A stretch of 64,000 bases of DNA, taken from the NCBI GenBank assembly GCA_001804785.1, contig MHBG01000058.1:19993-83992 (forward strand), written 5' to 3'. Shown here piece by piece: positions 23,418 through 32,514 of this stretch. Numbering within the stretch: the first letter of the stretch is position 1; each line of letters opens with the position of its first letter. The notes under the pieces are model-generated. The model was not told the origin of the DNA. It made no database searches and saw only the letters and a program-made list of their open reading frames with translations. Source of the DNA: Lentisphaerae bacterium GWF2_45_14 (GTDB lineage Bacteria; Verrucomicrobiota; Lentisphaeria; Victivallales; GWF2-45-14). A program made the translations under genes and the position numbers.

Positions 23418-26369
23418 CTACTGCGGCTTCAATGCGTTTGCGATTTCGGATTCGAGATCCTGAGAGCTTTTGTAAACGATTCTGCATGCGAGTTCCACGG
23501 CTACTATCGCCTTTTTGTAGTCCTCGGGCAGTTGGTCGATATGCGACTTGTCCACCGATTTAAATGTCTTCGGCAGATGCGCAAGTATTATTTCGCGTTT
23601 GATAAGTTCAGGATGTTTGTCGAGATACGCCGATATTTCGACGTTCTTGTCGTTTATCTGAACGCTGAGGCTCTCGGTGAGGTCCGTCAGTTTTTTGCCC
23701 GTCTTGCGGAACTGGAAGAAGAGCCATTCGGCTTCCTTCCGCGCCCTGTCAACAAGTATTTCTAGGACTTCTTCGGCAAGCTGTTTCTTGATTTTCACGA
23801 AGTCTTCTTTGCCGAGGATTAGTCCGCTTATGATCTCGTATGACGATGTGATGACGCCGCATTTGTTCGCGGAAGCGTCCTTGACAATCCATACGCCCTT
23901 ATCTTGGATATGGTTGCGTGCGCCGGGTGTGATGAAGGAGTTCGCGCCTTCGACGATCGCCCTTGACGTCGCTTTGCCGCCCGGGAAGTAGTCTTCCCAG
24001 TTGGATTCGTTGATGGTGGAGGGGCGGCCGCCGCAGGGAACGAATACGTCTGCGTAATTCACAATCACGTTGTTCTGGAAGGTTTTCATGAAAAGGTCGC
24101 GTGTTATGAGTTCTTTTATGAGCTTGCCTTTCCTTCGGGTGATGAGCGTGTGCTTTTCATTGCCTTCTTCATCGTTGACGGGTTCGCTGTAGACGATGTA
24201 AGCGCCTTCGCCCTTGAGTTTTTCCGGGTTGAATACATCGAGGTTTTTAGCTTTTGCCAGTGAGAGGACTTCGTCCCGGTCAAGGCCGTCCGGGTCATAA
24301 GCCGCCGCCGGACCATCGGTTATTGCGACTATTTGCAGTGCCGGATAGATGAATTTGCCGTCTTCTTTTGCAAGGAGCAGTTTCATCTCGTTACCTGCGA
24401 CGTCGCCGAAGGGGCCGCCTGATATTTTGACGCTGAACTGGTCTTTTTCAGGATTGATATTGAGCTCTTTAAGAGTTCTCAGCAAATACTGATGGACTCC
24501 CAGCGATGTTACGCCGTAGTCCTTGTGGTTGAAGCCTGTTTCGGGCTTGCCGGAGATAAGGCCGCCGCCGAGGGTGTAACCTATTTTTTCGGCATAATTG
24601 CCCATCCAGTTTATCATCACGTCGTGCATATTTTCATCGGGCCCAATCTCTATGATTTCCTTCTGCCCGAGCATATCGACAATTTCTTTTCTGGCGAGTT
24701 TGCCCGACTTGTCATAGTTTATGAGATCGACGAACGCGCGGCATATTGACCTCTGTGATTCGTAGAGGTTTGCGGGGTCGTACGCCCCTTCCTGTTTGAG
24801 AAGGCATATCATTTTCGATCCGCCCTCGTAGATGTCCTTATTTTTCATGTGCTGTGTATGCGCCAGCACATAAACTTCGCGGAATATTTCATCCTTCGTG
24901 AAGCCGTAGAAGTCCATTTTCTCAAGCTCATGCCCGATATTTTTGGGAATGACCGTACGCCAGCCGCCTCTTGCGATATTAGCGAAGCGCATCTGGAAGC
25001 CTATCGTATTGGCGTTAAAGAAGTAGAAAATACCGAACGGTCGCATTTTGGGAAATGAGTTGAGATACGCAGGGGAAATCTCATCGTAAAAATCCAGGAA
25101 GCAGGGGTCCATGCGGAAGGACAGGGAAGATTTGTCCTTTACATAGAAGTTGGTCTTCCTGATATTCAGGAAGAAGTTAAGCAGGCCCTTGAATATATTT
25201 TTCAGGAGACAGTCCTTTTCCTGAACGCCGGTGTTTATGCTGTTGATGACGGCGCTTACCTTTTTGACGATTTTGTCACGTGCGCCGCTGCGGTCTTTTT
25301 CGCCGGGCTTGAAAGACTTTTCAAATATGGCTGTGAAGTCTTCGAGAATATGGCTGTAGAGTACCGCGAATCGTGCGATGTCAGTACTGTTGTAGGCGTT
25401 GCGGTCGATGTATGAAAACTGGCTGTGGATGAATTCACATGCTGCTCTTATCAGGTTTCCGGTTGAAAGATTCCAGCCCTTTCCCTTTACAAGCTCGCTG
25501 TGGAAAAGATCGTCCATCGGAACCCATTTTATATGAGGCAGTTCCCACATGAGTTCATCAAGCTGGGCATGCTGTTTCTGATTTTTTGGAGCCTTTATGT
25601 AACTGGTATTGATGGTTACGGGCATTCTGTAGAAATCCGACTTGTTCTCCTGGCAGGTAAGGCTTCTGGAGTACCTTCTGGTAATGTCAAAACCGTAACG
25701 GGTGAGACATTCGGCGATTTTGAAGTAAAAACCACGGGCCGGGCAATTGGAGAGGGCCATTGTGAGGCGGAGTTCGTCTTTTGTAGCCTTTTCGATGTCC
25801 AGACTTATCCAGTCTACCTGCTGGGCTATGAGCGCATGATGGAGCCGCTGTGCCACCTTGTCAATGGAAAGGTCTGTGACAGCCTCCCAGTTCACACGGG
25901 AAAAAATTTCGTCAAGTTCTACGGGCGCGCTTCCGTAAAGCTTTTTATATGCTTTTTTGATGTCACCGAGTTTGTAGGCGGGTGGCATTTTTATCGGCAT
26001 TTTATCGACGCTATAGTATTCTATGACGAGCTTTCTCGGAGTCCCGTCGATAACTATCGGCTGCATCGATTCGTGGATTGAGGCGCTCACGATGTCATAA
26101 CTTTTCATCATTTTCGCGGTTGCGGCCATGTTGAAGTTTTCGCTCTTGAGGTATATCAATATAACGCTGTTCGCGCTTGTTATCTGCTGAACGCCCTCCT
26201 GGTGTTCGATATTGAAAAGGGCTGGCATTATCTTGTGTATCTGGTCGGCGGAAAAGGCGTTAAAAAAGTGCTCCGGCATGATTGTGTTCAGGAGCTCAAA
26301 CCATCGCTTAAGGCGCTCCGTATGGTCTTTTATTATACCTTCCGTAAGAACGAACCCGCTTGAACTCAT
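23418..26369 (-). CDS. Large NAD-type glutamate dehydrogenase
   Basis: Interconverts glutamate and 2-oxoglutarate plus ammonia. The 983-residue length is that of the large (about 115-kDa) NAD-dependent class, well above the 450-residue hexameric enzyme. The N-terminal 400 residues are the poorly conserved regulatory part. The catalytic core shows FRMDPCFLDFYDEISPAYL, FANIARGGWRTVIPKN, YEGGSKMICLLKQEGAY (catalytic Lys region), VKISGGPFGDVAGNEMKL, GPAAAYDPDGLDRDE and IVEGANSFITPGARN (nucleotide-binding end). The gene is alone, with its own promoter and terminator. Similar large GDHs occur in Chlamydiae and Planctomycetes. Confidence 0.85.
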   Translation of the reverse strand: MSSSGFVLTEGIIKDHTERLKRWFELLNTIMPEHFFNAFSADQIHKIMPALFNIEHQEGVQQITSANSVILIYLKSENFNMAATAKMMKSYDIVSASIHESMQPIVIDGTPRKLVIEYYSVDKMPIKMPPAYKLGDIKKAYKKLYGSAPVELDEIFSRVNWEAVTDLSIDKVAQRLHHALIAQQVDWISLDIEKATKDELRLTMALSNCPARGFYFKIAECLTRYGFDITRRYSRSLTCQENKSDFYRMPVTINTSYIKAPKNQKQHAQLDELMWELPHIKWVPMDDLFHSELVKGKGWNLSTGNLIRAACEFIHSQFSYIDRNAYNSTDIARFAVLYSHILEDFTAIFEKSFKPGEKDRSGARDKIVKKVSAVINSINTGVQEKDCLLKNIFKGLLNFFLNIRKTNFYVKDKSSLSFRMDPCFLDFYDEISPAYLNSFPKMRPFGIFYFFNANTIGFQMRFANIARGGWRTVIPKNIGHELEKMDFYGFTKDEIFREVYVLAHTQHMKNKDIYEGGSKMICLLKQEGAYDPANLYESQRSICRAFVDLINYDKSGKLARKEIVDMLGQKEIIEIGPDENMHDVMINWMGNYAEKIGYTLGGGLISGKPETGFNHKDYGVTSLGVHQYLLRTLKELNINPEKDQFSVKISGGPFGDVAGNEMKLLLAKEDGKFIYPALQIVAITDGPAAAYDPDGLDRDEVLSLAKAKNLDVFNPEKLKGEGAYIVYSEPVNDEEGNEKHTLITRRKGKLIKELITRDLFMKTFQNNVIVNYADVFVPCGGRPSTINESNWEDYFPGGKATSRAIVEGANSFITPGARNHIQDKGVWIVKDASANKCGVITSSYEIISGLILGKEDFVKIKKQLAEEVLEILVDRARKEAEWLFFQFRKTGKKLTDLTESLSVQINDKNVEISAYLDKHPELIKREIILAHLPKTFKSVDKSHIDQLPEDYKKAIVAVELACRIVYKSSQDLESEIANALKPQ

Positions 26370-26404
26370 AATAAATCTCCTGATATAAAAAATGTATACT
26401 TTGT

Positions 26405-26433
26405 TAAATAGCTTAACTTTGTTGATTTGTCAA
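26405..26433 (-). promoter_or_regulatory. Promoter of the glutamate dehydrogenase gene
   Basis: On the minus strand: TTGACA (26433-26428), 17 bp, TATTTA (26410-26405), about 36 bp before the start codon. The inverted repeat GTTAA-N5-TTAAC (26403-26417) overlaps the -10 and could be an operator. Confidence 0.6.
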
Positions 26434-26486
26434 TAGAAAATCAAAAAAAAATCCCAAATCGGCTGGCAGTTTTTCGAATACGTAAC

Positions 26487-28760
26487 TCAGGTCCCTTTTA
26501 CTTGAAGTTCGATTGCCCCCTTTTTTACGTAGACTTTTACTTCACCACCGCCAACCAGCTTTCCAAAAAGTATTTCGTCGGCCAGCTTCTCTTGAATATT
26601 GTCTCTGATTATCCGCTCAAGCGGGCGAGCCCCCATCTTCCTGTCAAACCCGTTGACGGCAAACCACTCCACTGCCTTCTTGTCGATAGAGAGGGTTACC
26701 TTTTTCGCCTTCAGTTCTTCCGCCAGTTGTTCCGTGAATTTCAGAACGATGCGCCTTATCAGCATCATGTCAAGAGTGTTGAAGTGAAGTATCGCGTCAA
26801 GCCTGTTCCTGAATTCCGGAGTGAAAAATCTCTCAATTGCCTTTGTCGTGTCCCCTGCCTGTCCCGGCCCCTCGGGGCCGAAGCCGATTGCGTTGGCATC
26901 CATTTCGCGTGCGCCTACATTGCTTGTCATTATGAGAATGGAACTTCGGAAATCGGCCTTTCTGCCGTTGTTGTCGGTAAGCGTTCCGTAGTCCATTATT
27001 TGAAGGAGTATATTGTACACGTCCGCGTGTGCCTTTTCTATTTCGTCCATTAGCAATACTGCGTGCGGTGTTTTGATAAGCGCTTCGGTTAGAAGTCCTG
27101 ACTGTTCAAACCCAACATAGCCCGGCGGACTTCCTATAAGCTTTGAGATTGTGTGTTTTTCTGCGTACTCGCTCATGTCGAATCGTATGAATTTTATCCC
27201 GAGCTGAACCGCCAGCTGTTTGGCCAGCTCTGTCTTGCCGCAACCTGTCGGACCGCAGAAAAGGAAGGAACCGGTGGGCTTGTTTTTAGAGCCTATCCCT
27301 GCCCGCGATATTTTTATAGCGCGTGCGACTTTGTGCACGGCGTCGTTCTGACCGAATATCACTGTTTTCAGATTGTCCTCAAGATTTTTCAGTACGGACA
27401 CATCGGTCGTCGATACTTTTGTCGCGGGTACGTTTGCCATTTCCGCCACGACCTCTTCGATTTCCCTCACCGTTATAATCTTGCGCCGCCCCTTGTCCTT
27501 GAGCGTGTTTTTCGCACCCGCTTCGTCGATGACATCTATCGCCTTGTCCGGCAGAAAGCGGTCGTTTATGTGACGGATTGCAAGCTTGACCGCCGTTTCT
27601 ACGGCCTTTTTGGAAAATGTCACCCCGAAATGTTCCTGATAATAAGGCTTCAGCCCTTCTATGATGGCGATTGTGTCCGCCTCGTTCGGCTCACTGACAT
27701 CTATCTTCTGAAAACGGCGGCTGAACGCTTTATCCTTTAGTATATGATTCTTATAGTCCTCGTAGGTAGTCGCGCCTATGCAGCGTATTTCGCCGGAATT
27801 GAGGGCGGGCTTAAGAATATTCGAAGCATCCAGCGAGCCGGAACTCACCGCGCCGGCTCCTACCACTGTATGGAGTTCGTCTATGAAAAGTATCACATTC
27901 TTCATCTGTTTTATTTCATTGACTATCTTTTTCAGGCGGTCTTCAAATTCGCCTCTGTACTTGGTCCCCGCGATTATCGAACCCATGTCGAGTGCCCATA
28001 TATCAAGCTTCTTCAGTCGGTCGGGAACCTTGTCGCCGGCTATTTGGAGTGCGAGTCCCTCGACGATTGCAGTCTTGCCGACACCCGGCTCTCCGACGAG
28101 CAAAGGATTGTTTTTCTTTCTTCTGTTCAGCGCCTGCATCACACGAAGAAGCTCCTTCTTCCTGCCTATTATCGGGTCAATCTTTCCATTCAGTGCCTGC
28201 ACCGAGAGGTTTACGGCGAACTGGTTCAGAAATTTTGCATGAGACTTCTTGCCAGTATCCGAAGCGCTTTCCTTTTCGACGGTTTCTCCGTCTTCGTCTT
28301 TTTCGTCTGCCTCCTCCTCGTCAGGCCCGTAATCGCCCCATGATATTTCTTTTATTGCCGCATAATGGTCTATCCCTGCTTTGTTGAGGATGTACTTCGC
28401 GTATGATTTGTCCTGTTCCAGGATGGCAACGAGGATATCTGTCACGTCCATGACTCCTTTTTCGGAGGATACCGCTCTAGCCAGCGCGCCATTGATTATC
28501 CTTGAAAATGAGAGCGATTCCACCGGCTGATGCTGATGCTCAAAACGTTCCAGTTTGGTACTGAAGAACTCCTCTACATCACCGATTATTTTTTCAGGAT
28601 CGGCGCCTGTATTTTCAACGAGTGTTCTTACCCTGTCATTTCCCATCAGCATATAAAGCATGTGTTCGGGAAGAACATACTCATGGCCGCGCTCGGCAGC
28701 AAAAAGCTTTATTTCCTGGAGTATTTTACCAAGGTCCCTGCTTACTTTAGGAAGTGCCAT
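26487..28760 (-). CDS. clpA: Clp protease ATP-binding subunit ClpA
   Basis: AAA+ unfoldase that feeds substrates to ClpP, 757 residues, the normal ClpA length. It has an N-domain (1-145), a first ATPase module with Walker A GEPGVGKTA, VLFIDELHTVVGAGA and GATTYEDYKNHI, and a second with Walker A GPTGCGKTELAK and LLMDEIEKAH. The C-terminal D2-small domain contains GFDRKMGARPLERII. An IGFG-type ClpP loop is seen as AIGFGPEG. It lies one base after clpS with GGAGGCC as ribosome site, so adaptor and unfoldase are made together; the order clpS-clpA is the usual one. clpP is not in the window. Confidence 0.95.
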   Translation of the reverse strand: MALPKVSRDLGKILQEIKLFAAERGHEYVLPEHMLYMLMGNDRVRTLVENTGADPEKIIGDVEEFFSTKLERFEHQHQPVESLSFSRIINGALARAVSSEKGVMDVTDILVAILEQDKSYAKYILNKAGIDHYAAIKEISWGDYGPDEEEADEKDEDGETVEKESASDTGKKSHAKFLNQFAVNLSVQALNGKIDPIIGRKKELLRVMQALNRRKKNNPLLVGEPGVGKTAIVEGLALQIAGDKVPDRLKKLDIWALDMGSIIAGTKYRGEFEDRLKKIVNEIKQMKNVILFIDELHTVVGAGAVSSGSLDASNILKPALNSGEIRCIGATTYEDYKNHILKDKAFSRRFQKIDVSEPNEADTIAIIEGLKPYYQEHFGVTFSKKAVETAVKLAIRHINDRFLPDKAIDVIDEAGAKNTLKDKGRRKIITVREIEEVVAEMANVPATKVSTTDVSVLKNLEDNLKTVIFGQNDAVHKVARAIKISRAGIGSKNKPTGSFLFCGPTGCGKTELAKQLAVQLGIKFIRFDMSEYAEKHTISKLIGSPPGYVGFEQSGLLTEALIKTPHAVLLMDEIEKAHADVYNILLQIMDYGTLTDNNGRKADFRSSILIMTSNVGAREMDANAIGFGPEGPGQAGDTTKAIERFFTPEFRNRLDAILHFNTLDMMLIRRIVLKFTEQLAEELKAKKVTLSIDKKAVEWFAVNGFDRKMGARPLERIIRDNIQEKLADEILFGKLVGGGEVKVYVKKGAIELQVKGT

Positions 28761-28761
28761 A

Positions 28762-29058
28762 TCAGGCCTCCTCCATTGTGCATTTTAAAGGAAATTTATG
28801 TTTTTCGGCTATCAATTCGACTTGTTTGATTTTTGTTTCAGCCACGTCGTAAGGATATATTCCGCAAAGTCCTCGGCCTTTCTTGTGCACGTTTATCATT
28901 ATCGTCTCCGCATCGTCTTTCGTCTTATGGAAGACGATCATGAGCACCATTATGACGAAGTCCATTGTCGTATAGTCATCATTATTGAGAAGGACTTTAT
29001 ACATCGGCGGCTCTGTAACTTCTATTTTTTCCATTGTATGGGTTTTTGTTCCGGGCAT
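28762..29058 (-). CDS. clpS: ClpS adaptor protein
   Basis: A 98-residue N-end-rule adaptor that delivers proteins with large hydrophobic N-termini to ClpA. The signature is YKVLLNNDDYTTMDFVIMVL (N, D, D ligand pocket), then HKKGRGLCGIYPYDVAETK. The ATG at 29058 is chosen because AGGGGGAG lies 8 bp upstream; a TTG start at 29094 adds 12 residues but has no ribosome site. A TATAAT lies about 40 bp upstream, but no good -35 was found. It directly precedes clpA. Confidence 0.94.
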   Translation of the reverse strand: MPGTKTHTMEKIEVTEPPMYKVLLNNDDYTTMDFVIMVLMIVFHKTKDDAETIMINVHKKGRGLCGIYPYDVAETKIKQVELIAEKHKFPLKCTMEEA

Positions 29059-29149
29059 GAAACGGCTCCCCCTTTTTATTTTCTCATGATTCAATTATAA
29101 CCCCCATTCTCTTACTTTTCACCTATTCTTCCGCAAAAAACACTACGAA

Positions 29150-29944
29150 TCAACGTTTTCGCAATTTTGACGGAGCCGCACCAAAATATTTTTTAAATTC
29201 TCTGCTCAGATGGAATTGGGAGGAAAAACCCGTCCTGAATGCGGCTTCTTTGATATTGCATAAATTGAGTTCCAGTAATTCACGGCATGTGTTGAGTTTT
29301 AGTGTCTCGTAATATTGCTTGGGGCCCATGCTTACAATGTCATTAAAAATCTTCCTCAGATACCTTTCGCCCACGCCGGCATCTGCTGCCATTTCGGCAA
29401 CGCTCCAGCGATCGCCAAGCTTTTCATGCATTTTACGCGTTATTTTTCTCACGATGTTTTCTGCCTTGGAAGGATTCCGTTTTTCCCCGAAGGCGCATAT
29501 CCACTTTCTTATAATGAGACTGAGAAACGCTGTTCCCAGGTCGCGTTCCGCCTGGCCCGATTCTCTGATTAAATGGAACAATTCTTCAAAAGCTGTTTTT
29601 TCAATCTCATCCTCTTTCACGTTGAGAGGGGTATTAAAGATGATGCCGTTCGAATCTTCCGTTACAAATTCAACCCAGTGAAAATGCCAGAAATTATCTT
29701 TGCACCTATAGCGTTTTAATGATTCGGAGTAGATGAAGATGATGTTATTTTTCTTTAATTCGACGATGCCGTTTTCAAAATATAATATCCCTTCTCCCTC
29801 AAGCGTTCTGACTGCGATAAAACGCTTTCCTAATCTTCCCCTCTTTACATCGTATGAACTATCCGCCGAGACTTTCCAGACCGAAAATACCCTGAGTCCG
29901 CATGACTCCACCCCCGCAGGAGGAAATGAGCCTTTTTCCCACAT
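29150..29944 (-). CDS. AraC-family transcriptional regulator
   Basis: A 264-residue regulator. Residues 1 to about 140 form a cupin-like sensing domain (EGILYFENGIVELKKNNIIF). The C-terminal 100 residues are the AraC double HTH (WSVAEMAADAGVGERYLRKI, AAFRTGFSSQFHLSREFKKY, AAPSKLRKR). It faces the uroporphyrinogen-decarboxylase-like gene across 135 bp that contain a palindrome, so it probably controls that gene. The start at 29944 follows GGAGATTTTAAC. The effector is unknown; such AraC proteins in this group often sense sugars. Confidence 0.87.
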   Translation of the reverse strand: MWEKGSFPPAGVESCGLRVFSVWKVSADSSYDVKRGRLGKRFIAVRTLEGEGILYFENGIVELKKNNIIFIYSESLKRYRCKDNFWHFHWVEFVTEDSNGIIFNTPLNVKEDEIEKTAFEELFHLIRESGQAERDLGTAFLSLIIRKWICAFGEKRNPSKAENIVRKITRKMHEKLGDRWSVAEMAADAGVGERYLRKIFNDIVSMGPKQYYETLKLNTCRELLELNLCNIKEAAFRTGFSSQFHLSREFKKYFGAAPSKLRKR

Positions 29945-29985
29945 GTTAAAATCTCCATAGTTCCGATTTGTATATTATTTTATCC

Positions 29986-30002
29986 GTTTTCAATATGAAA
30001 AC
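29986..30002. promoter_or_regulatory. Palindrome between the AraC gene and the URO-D-like gene
   Basis: GTTTTCAATATGAAAAC is a perfect inverted repeat (7-bp arms, 3-bp centre) in the shared intergenic region, about 20 bp upstream of a possible -35 (TTTCAA at 30022) of the plus-strand gene. Likely operator for the adjacent AraC regulator (inference). Confidence 0.5.
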
Positions 30003-30021
30003 ATAAGCGGCGGATATTTAC

Positions 30022-30050
30022 TTTCAAGTCTTTATGGCTGATAATATCAT
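30022..30050 (+). promoter_or_regulatory. Possible promoter of the URO-D-like gene
   Basis: TTTCAA (30022-30027), 17 bp, TATCAT (30045-30050), 29 bp before the start codon. Both hexamers are imperfect, as expected for an activated promoter. Confidence 0.35.
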
Positions 30051-30079
30051 ATAACCAAAATAAAGAGGAAGGCCCGAAT

Positions 30080-31198
30080 ATGAATAAATCAGCCAGAAAA
30101 CTCCGTGATGTATATGCCGTTAAGGCAGGTGCGCCTCTTTTTCATAAGGAATTCGGGTATTATTGTATGGATGCCTGGCACGCTCAGGGACTTCCCGAAA
30201 ATGCAGATTTGGCCGCAATCTTTCATTATGACTCGAGAGGTGATTTTTGCCTGACGGGGCTTGGCGGCTGTACTGCCGAGCTGTTCCCATGCTTCGAGGA
30301 AAAAGTTATTGAAGACAAGGGGGATACTGAAATTGTCCAGGATAGCGCTGGACGCCATGTCCTCTATTTCAAGGGACGCCGTAACGGTTTCATGCCGGAA
30401 TATGTCGATCATCCAGTGAAAGACATGAAAAGTTGGGAGGAAAAAATAAAGTGGCGGATGAATTCGCAAACCCCCGGGCGACTGGAGGATATGCGGAACA
30501 GAATTGAATTGGCTCGGCCTGCCGCCGAAAATGAATTGATGATCAGGCAGTATATGGTTGGCGGCTATATGTATTTGCGAAGCCTTATCGGACCGGAGTC
30601 GCTGCTCTACGCCTTTTATGACATGCCGGAACTTATCCACGAATGCATGAAGTCATGGCTTGAACTCGCCGATAAAGTCACTGCGTTTTATCAGAAATAT
30701 CTTAGCTTTGACGAACTCCTCCTTGATGAGGATATCTGCTACAATAATGGCGCCCTTATTTCCCCCGAGATGATACTTGAATTTTTAATACCGTACTATC
30801 AGCAGCTTATAACTAATGTACGGTCCCGTCAGATTGATAAAAACCGTCAGCTTTATATACATTTGGCCAGTGACGGCTTTGTCGATCCGCTGATACCCCT
30901 TTATACGGAAAAGATCGGACTCAATGTAATGAGCCCGTTCGAGGTCGCCTCCGGCAGCGATGTCGTCAGAATAGGACAGGATTTTCCTGACCTTGTCATC
31001 TCGGGCGGCATTGATAAACGAATCCTCGCCGCCGGAAAGGATGCAATCGACAAGGAGCTTGAAAGAATACTCCCCCCGATGATAGCGCGCGGCGGCTATA
31101 TTCCCACGTGCGACCACGGAGTCCCGGAAGAGGTTTCCTTGGAAAATTACATGCACTACAGGGAGCGCTGCATGGAATACAGCCCGCTTTTGGTTTGA
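30080..31198 (+). CDS. Uroporphyrinogen decarboxylase-family protein (methyltransferase-like)
   Basis: A 372-residue TIM-barrel protein of the URO-D/MtaA superfamily. Visible are the barrel segments (ELMIRQYMVGGYMYLRSLIG, DELLLDEDICYNNGALISPE, LYIHLASDGFVDPLIPLYTE, LVISGGIDKRILAAGK, GYIPTCDHGVPEEVSLENYM), the last with a Cys-Asp-His cluster typical of the zinc-dependent methyltransferase branch. In Lentisphaerota these are expanded far beyond heme synthesis, so a corrinoid- or methyl-transfer role, or demethylation of a methylated substrate, is more likely than HemE. GAGGAAGG precedes the ATG. No corrinoid protein is next to it. It is divergent from an AraC regulator. Confidence 0.83.
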   Translation: MNKSARKLRDVYAVKAGAPLFHKEFGYYCMDAWHAQGLPENADLAAIFHYDSRGDFCLTGLGGCTAELFPCFEEKVIEDKGDTEIVQDSAGRHVLYFKGRRNGFMPEYVDHPVKDMKSWEEKIKWRMNSQTPGRLEDMRNRIELARPAAENELMIRQYMVGGYMYLRSLIGPESLLYAFYDMPELIHECMKSWLELADKVTAFYQKYLSFDELLLDEDICYNNGALISPEMILEFLIPYYQQLITNVRSRQIDKNRQLYIHLASDGFVDPLIPLYTEKIGLNVMSPFEVASGSDVVRIGQDFPDLVISGGIDKRILAAGKDAIDKELERILPPMIARGGYIPTCDHGVPEEVSLENYMHYRERCMEYSPLLV

Positions 31199-31324
31199 TA
31201 AGATAAAAACAGAATATGGTCTTACTTTCATACGCTTGCCCTCTGCGTATAAAGTTCATTCTTATATCTTGTTTTCAAAGATTTATAATTTGCAATACGC
31301 TCTCCTGTATTTACATTTTATGAA

Positions 31325-32404
31325 ATGCTTGTCAGAAAAATAATTCATATTGATATGGACGCCTTTTACGCGTCGATTGAGCAGCGCGATAATCCCCGGC
31401 TGAAGGGGAGGGCGGTGATTGTCGGCGGATTGCCCGGGACCAGAAGCGTTGTTGCGACTGCTTCCTATGAGGCTCGCAAATTCGGCGTACATTCAGCAAT
31501 GCCCGTAAATCAGGCAAGGAAGCTCTGTCCGCACGGAATTTTTTTGCCAGTCAGGATGGATGCTTACTGTCAGGAATCCGAACGCATAAGAAAGATTTTT
31601 CTGGACTATACCGATCTCGTCGAGCCGCTCTCTATTGATGAGGCATATCTTGATGTTACCCATAATAAAAAAAATATCCCCTCGGCAACGTGGATAGCGC
31701 AGGAGATACAGAAGCGTATTTATTCCGAAACCGGGCTTACCGCCTCTGCCGGTGTCTCATTCAATATGTTTCTGGCAAAGGTCGCCTCCGGCTGCCGCAA
31801 GCCCGCAGGCCTTACCGTAATAACGCCTAAGGATGCCGATAGCTTTATTGACACCCTTCCCATCGGCGAATTTTACGGTATCGGCAAAGTAACTGCTGAG
31901 CGATTCCGCCAAATAGGGGTCAATAGCGGCAGCGATCTTAAAAAGGTTTCGCTCTCCGATCTTGTGAGTGATTTCGGTAAATCCGGACTTTATTACTACA
32001 ATATCGTCCGTGGAGTCGATGACCGCACGGTTACCCCTGATGTTCAAAGAAAATCTGTAGGGCGTGAAATAACGCTTCAGCACGACATTGACAAAATGAA
32101 CAAAATATTGGAAATAATAAAGGGACTTTCTCTTGAAGTTGAAGAACTCTTGAAGGAAGAGGAGCTTTCAGGGAAAACCGTCACACTGAAGGTCAAATAC
32201 GATGATTTTACCTCTATAACGCGTCAGCGTTCACTTGACAGCTTCATAAATTCCGGCAACGTAATTTTCGCTACCGCCTCTGAGCTTCTCAATAAAACCG
32301 AGGCCGGAAAACGAAAAATCAGACTGCTCGGCGTTACCGTTTCCGGCTTCCACCCGCTTCCGTCAGAAGACAACGCTCCCGTCCAGCTGACTTTCCCCTT
32401 TTAA
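31325..32404 (+). CDS. dinB: DNA polymerase IV (Y-family translesion polymerase)
   Basis: Error-prone polymerase that copies past damaged bases. The 359-residue length is typical. Catalytic residues lie in IIHIDMDAFYASIEQRDN (first Asp) and EPLSIDEAYLDVT (Asp-Glu). Also visible are YEARKFGVHSAMP, SAGVSFNMFLAKVAS, the helix-hairpin-helix GIGKVTAERFRQIGV and the little-finger region. The C-terminus APVQLTFPF is a plausible beta-clamp binding motif (QLTFPF). No clear ribosome site precedes the ATG, so the start could differ slightly. No LexA-like site was recognised upstream. Confidence 0.94.
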   Translation: MLVRKIIHIDMDAFYASIEQRDNPRLKGRAVIVGGLPGTRSVVATASYEARKFGVHSAMPVNQARKLCPHGIFLPVRMDAYCQESERIRKIFLDYTDLVEPLSIDEAYLDVTHNKKNIPSATWIAQEIQKRIYSETGLTASAGVSFNMFLAKVASGCRKPAGLTVITPKDADSFIDTLPIGEFYGIGKVTAERFRQIGVNSGSDLKKVSLSDLVSDFGKSGLYYYNIVRGVDDRTVTPDVQRKSVGREITLQHDIDKMNKILEIIKGLSLEVEELLKEEELSGKTVTLKVKYDDFTSITRQRSLDSFINSGNVIFATASELLNKTEAGKRKIRLLGVTVSGFHPLPSEDNAPVQLTFPF

Positions 32405-32419
32405 CAAAAACATCAGCAC

Positions 32420-32450
32420 TTGACATCCAGGCAATGCAATCTACTATAAG
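32420..32450 (+). promoter_or_regulatory. Possible promoter of the membrane TPR gene
   Basis: TTGACA (32420-32425), then TATAAG (32445-32450) with a long 19-bp spacer, about 65 bp before the start codon. Confidence 0.35.
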
Positions 32451-32514
32451 TTGTCACTGGGGCAGGGCGGGATAACTTCGTTTTGTCCTGTATACACAAT
32501 TACGGGGGTATATA

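Noticed and set aside
26401..26419. Rex-type redox operator at TTGTTAAATAGCTTAACTT
   Set aside because: The spacing between arms is 5 where Rex sites have 4, and the right arm lacks the final CAA; no Rex gene is in view.
27744..28343. 199-codon plus-strand frame inside clpA
   Set aside because: Antisense shadow of the first ATPase module of ClpA.
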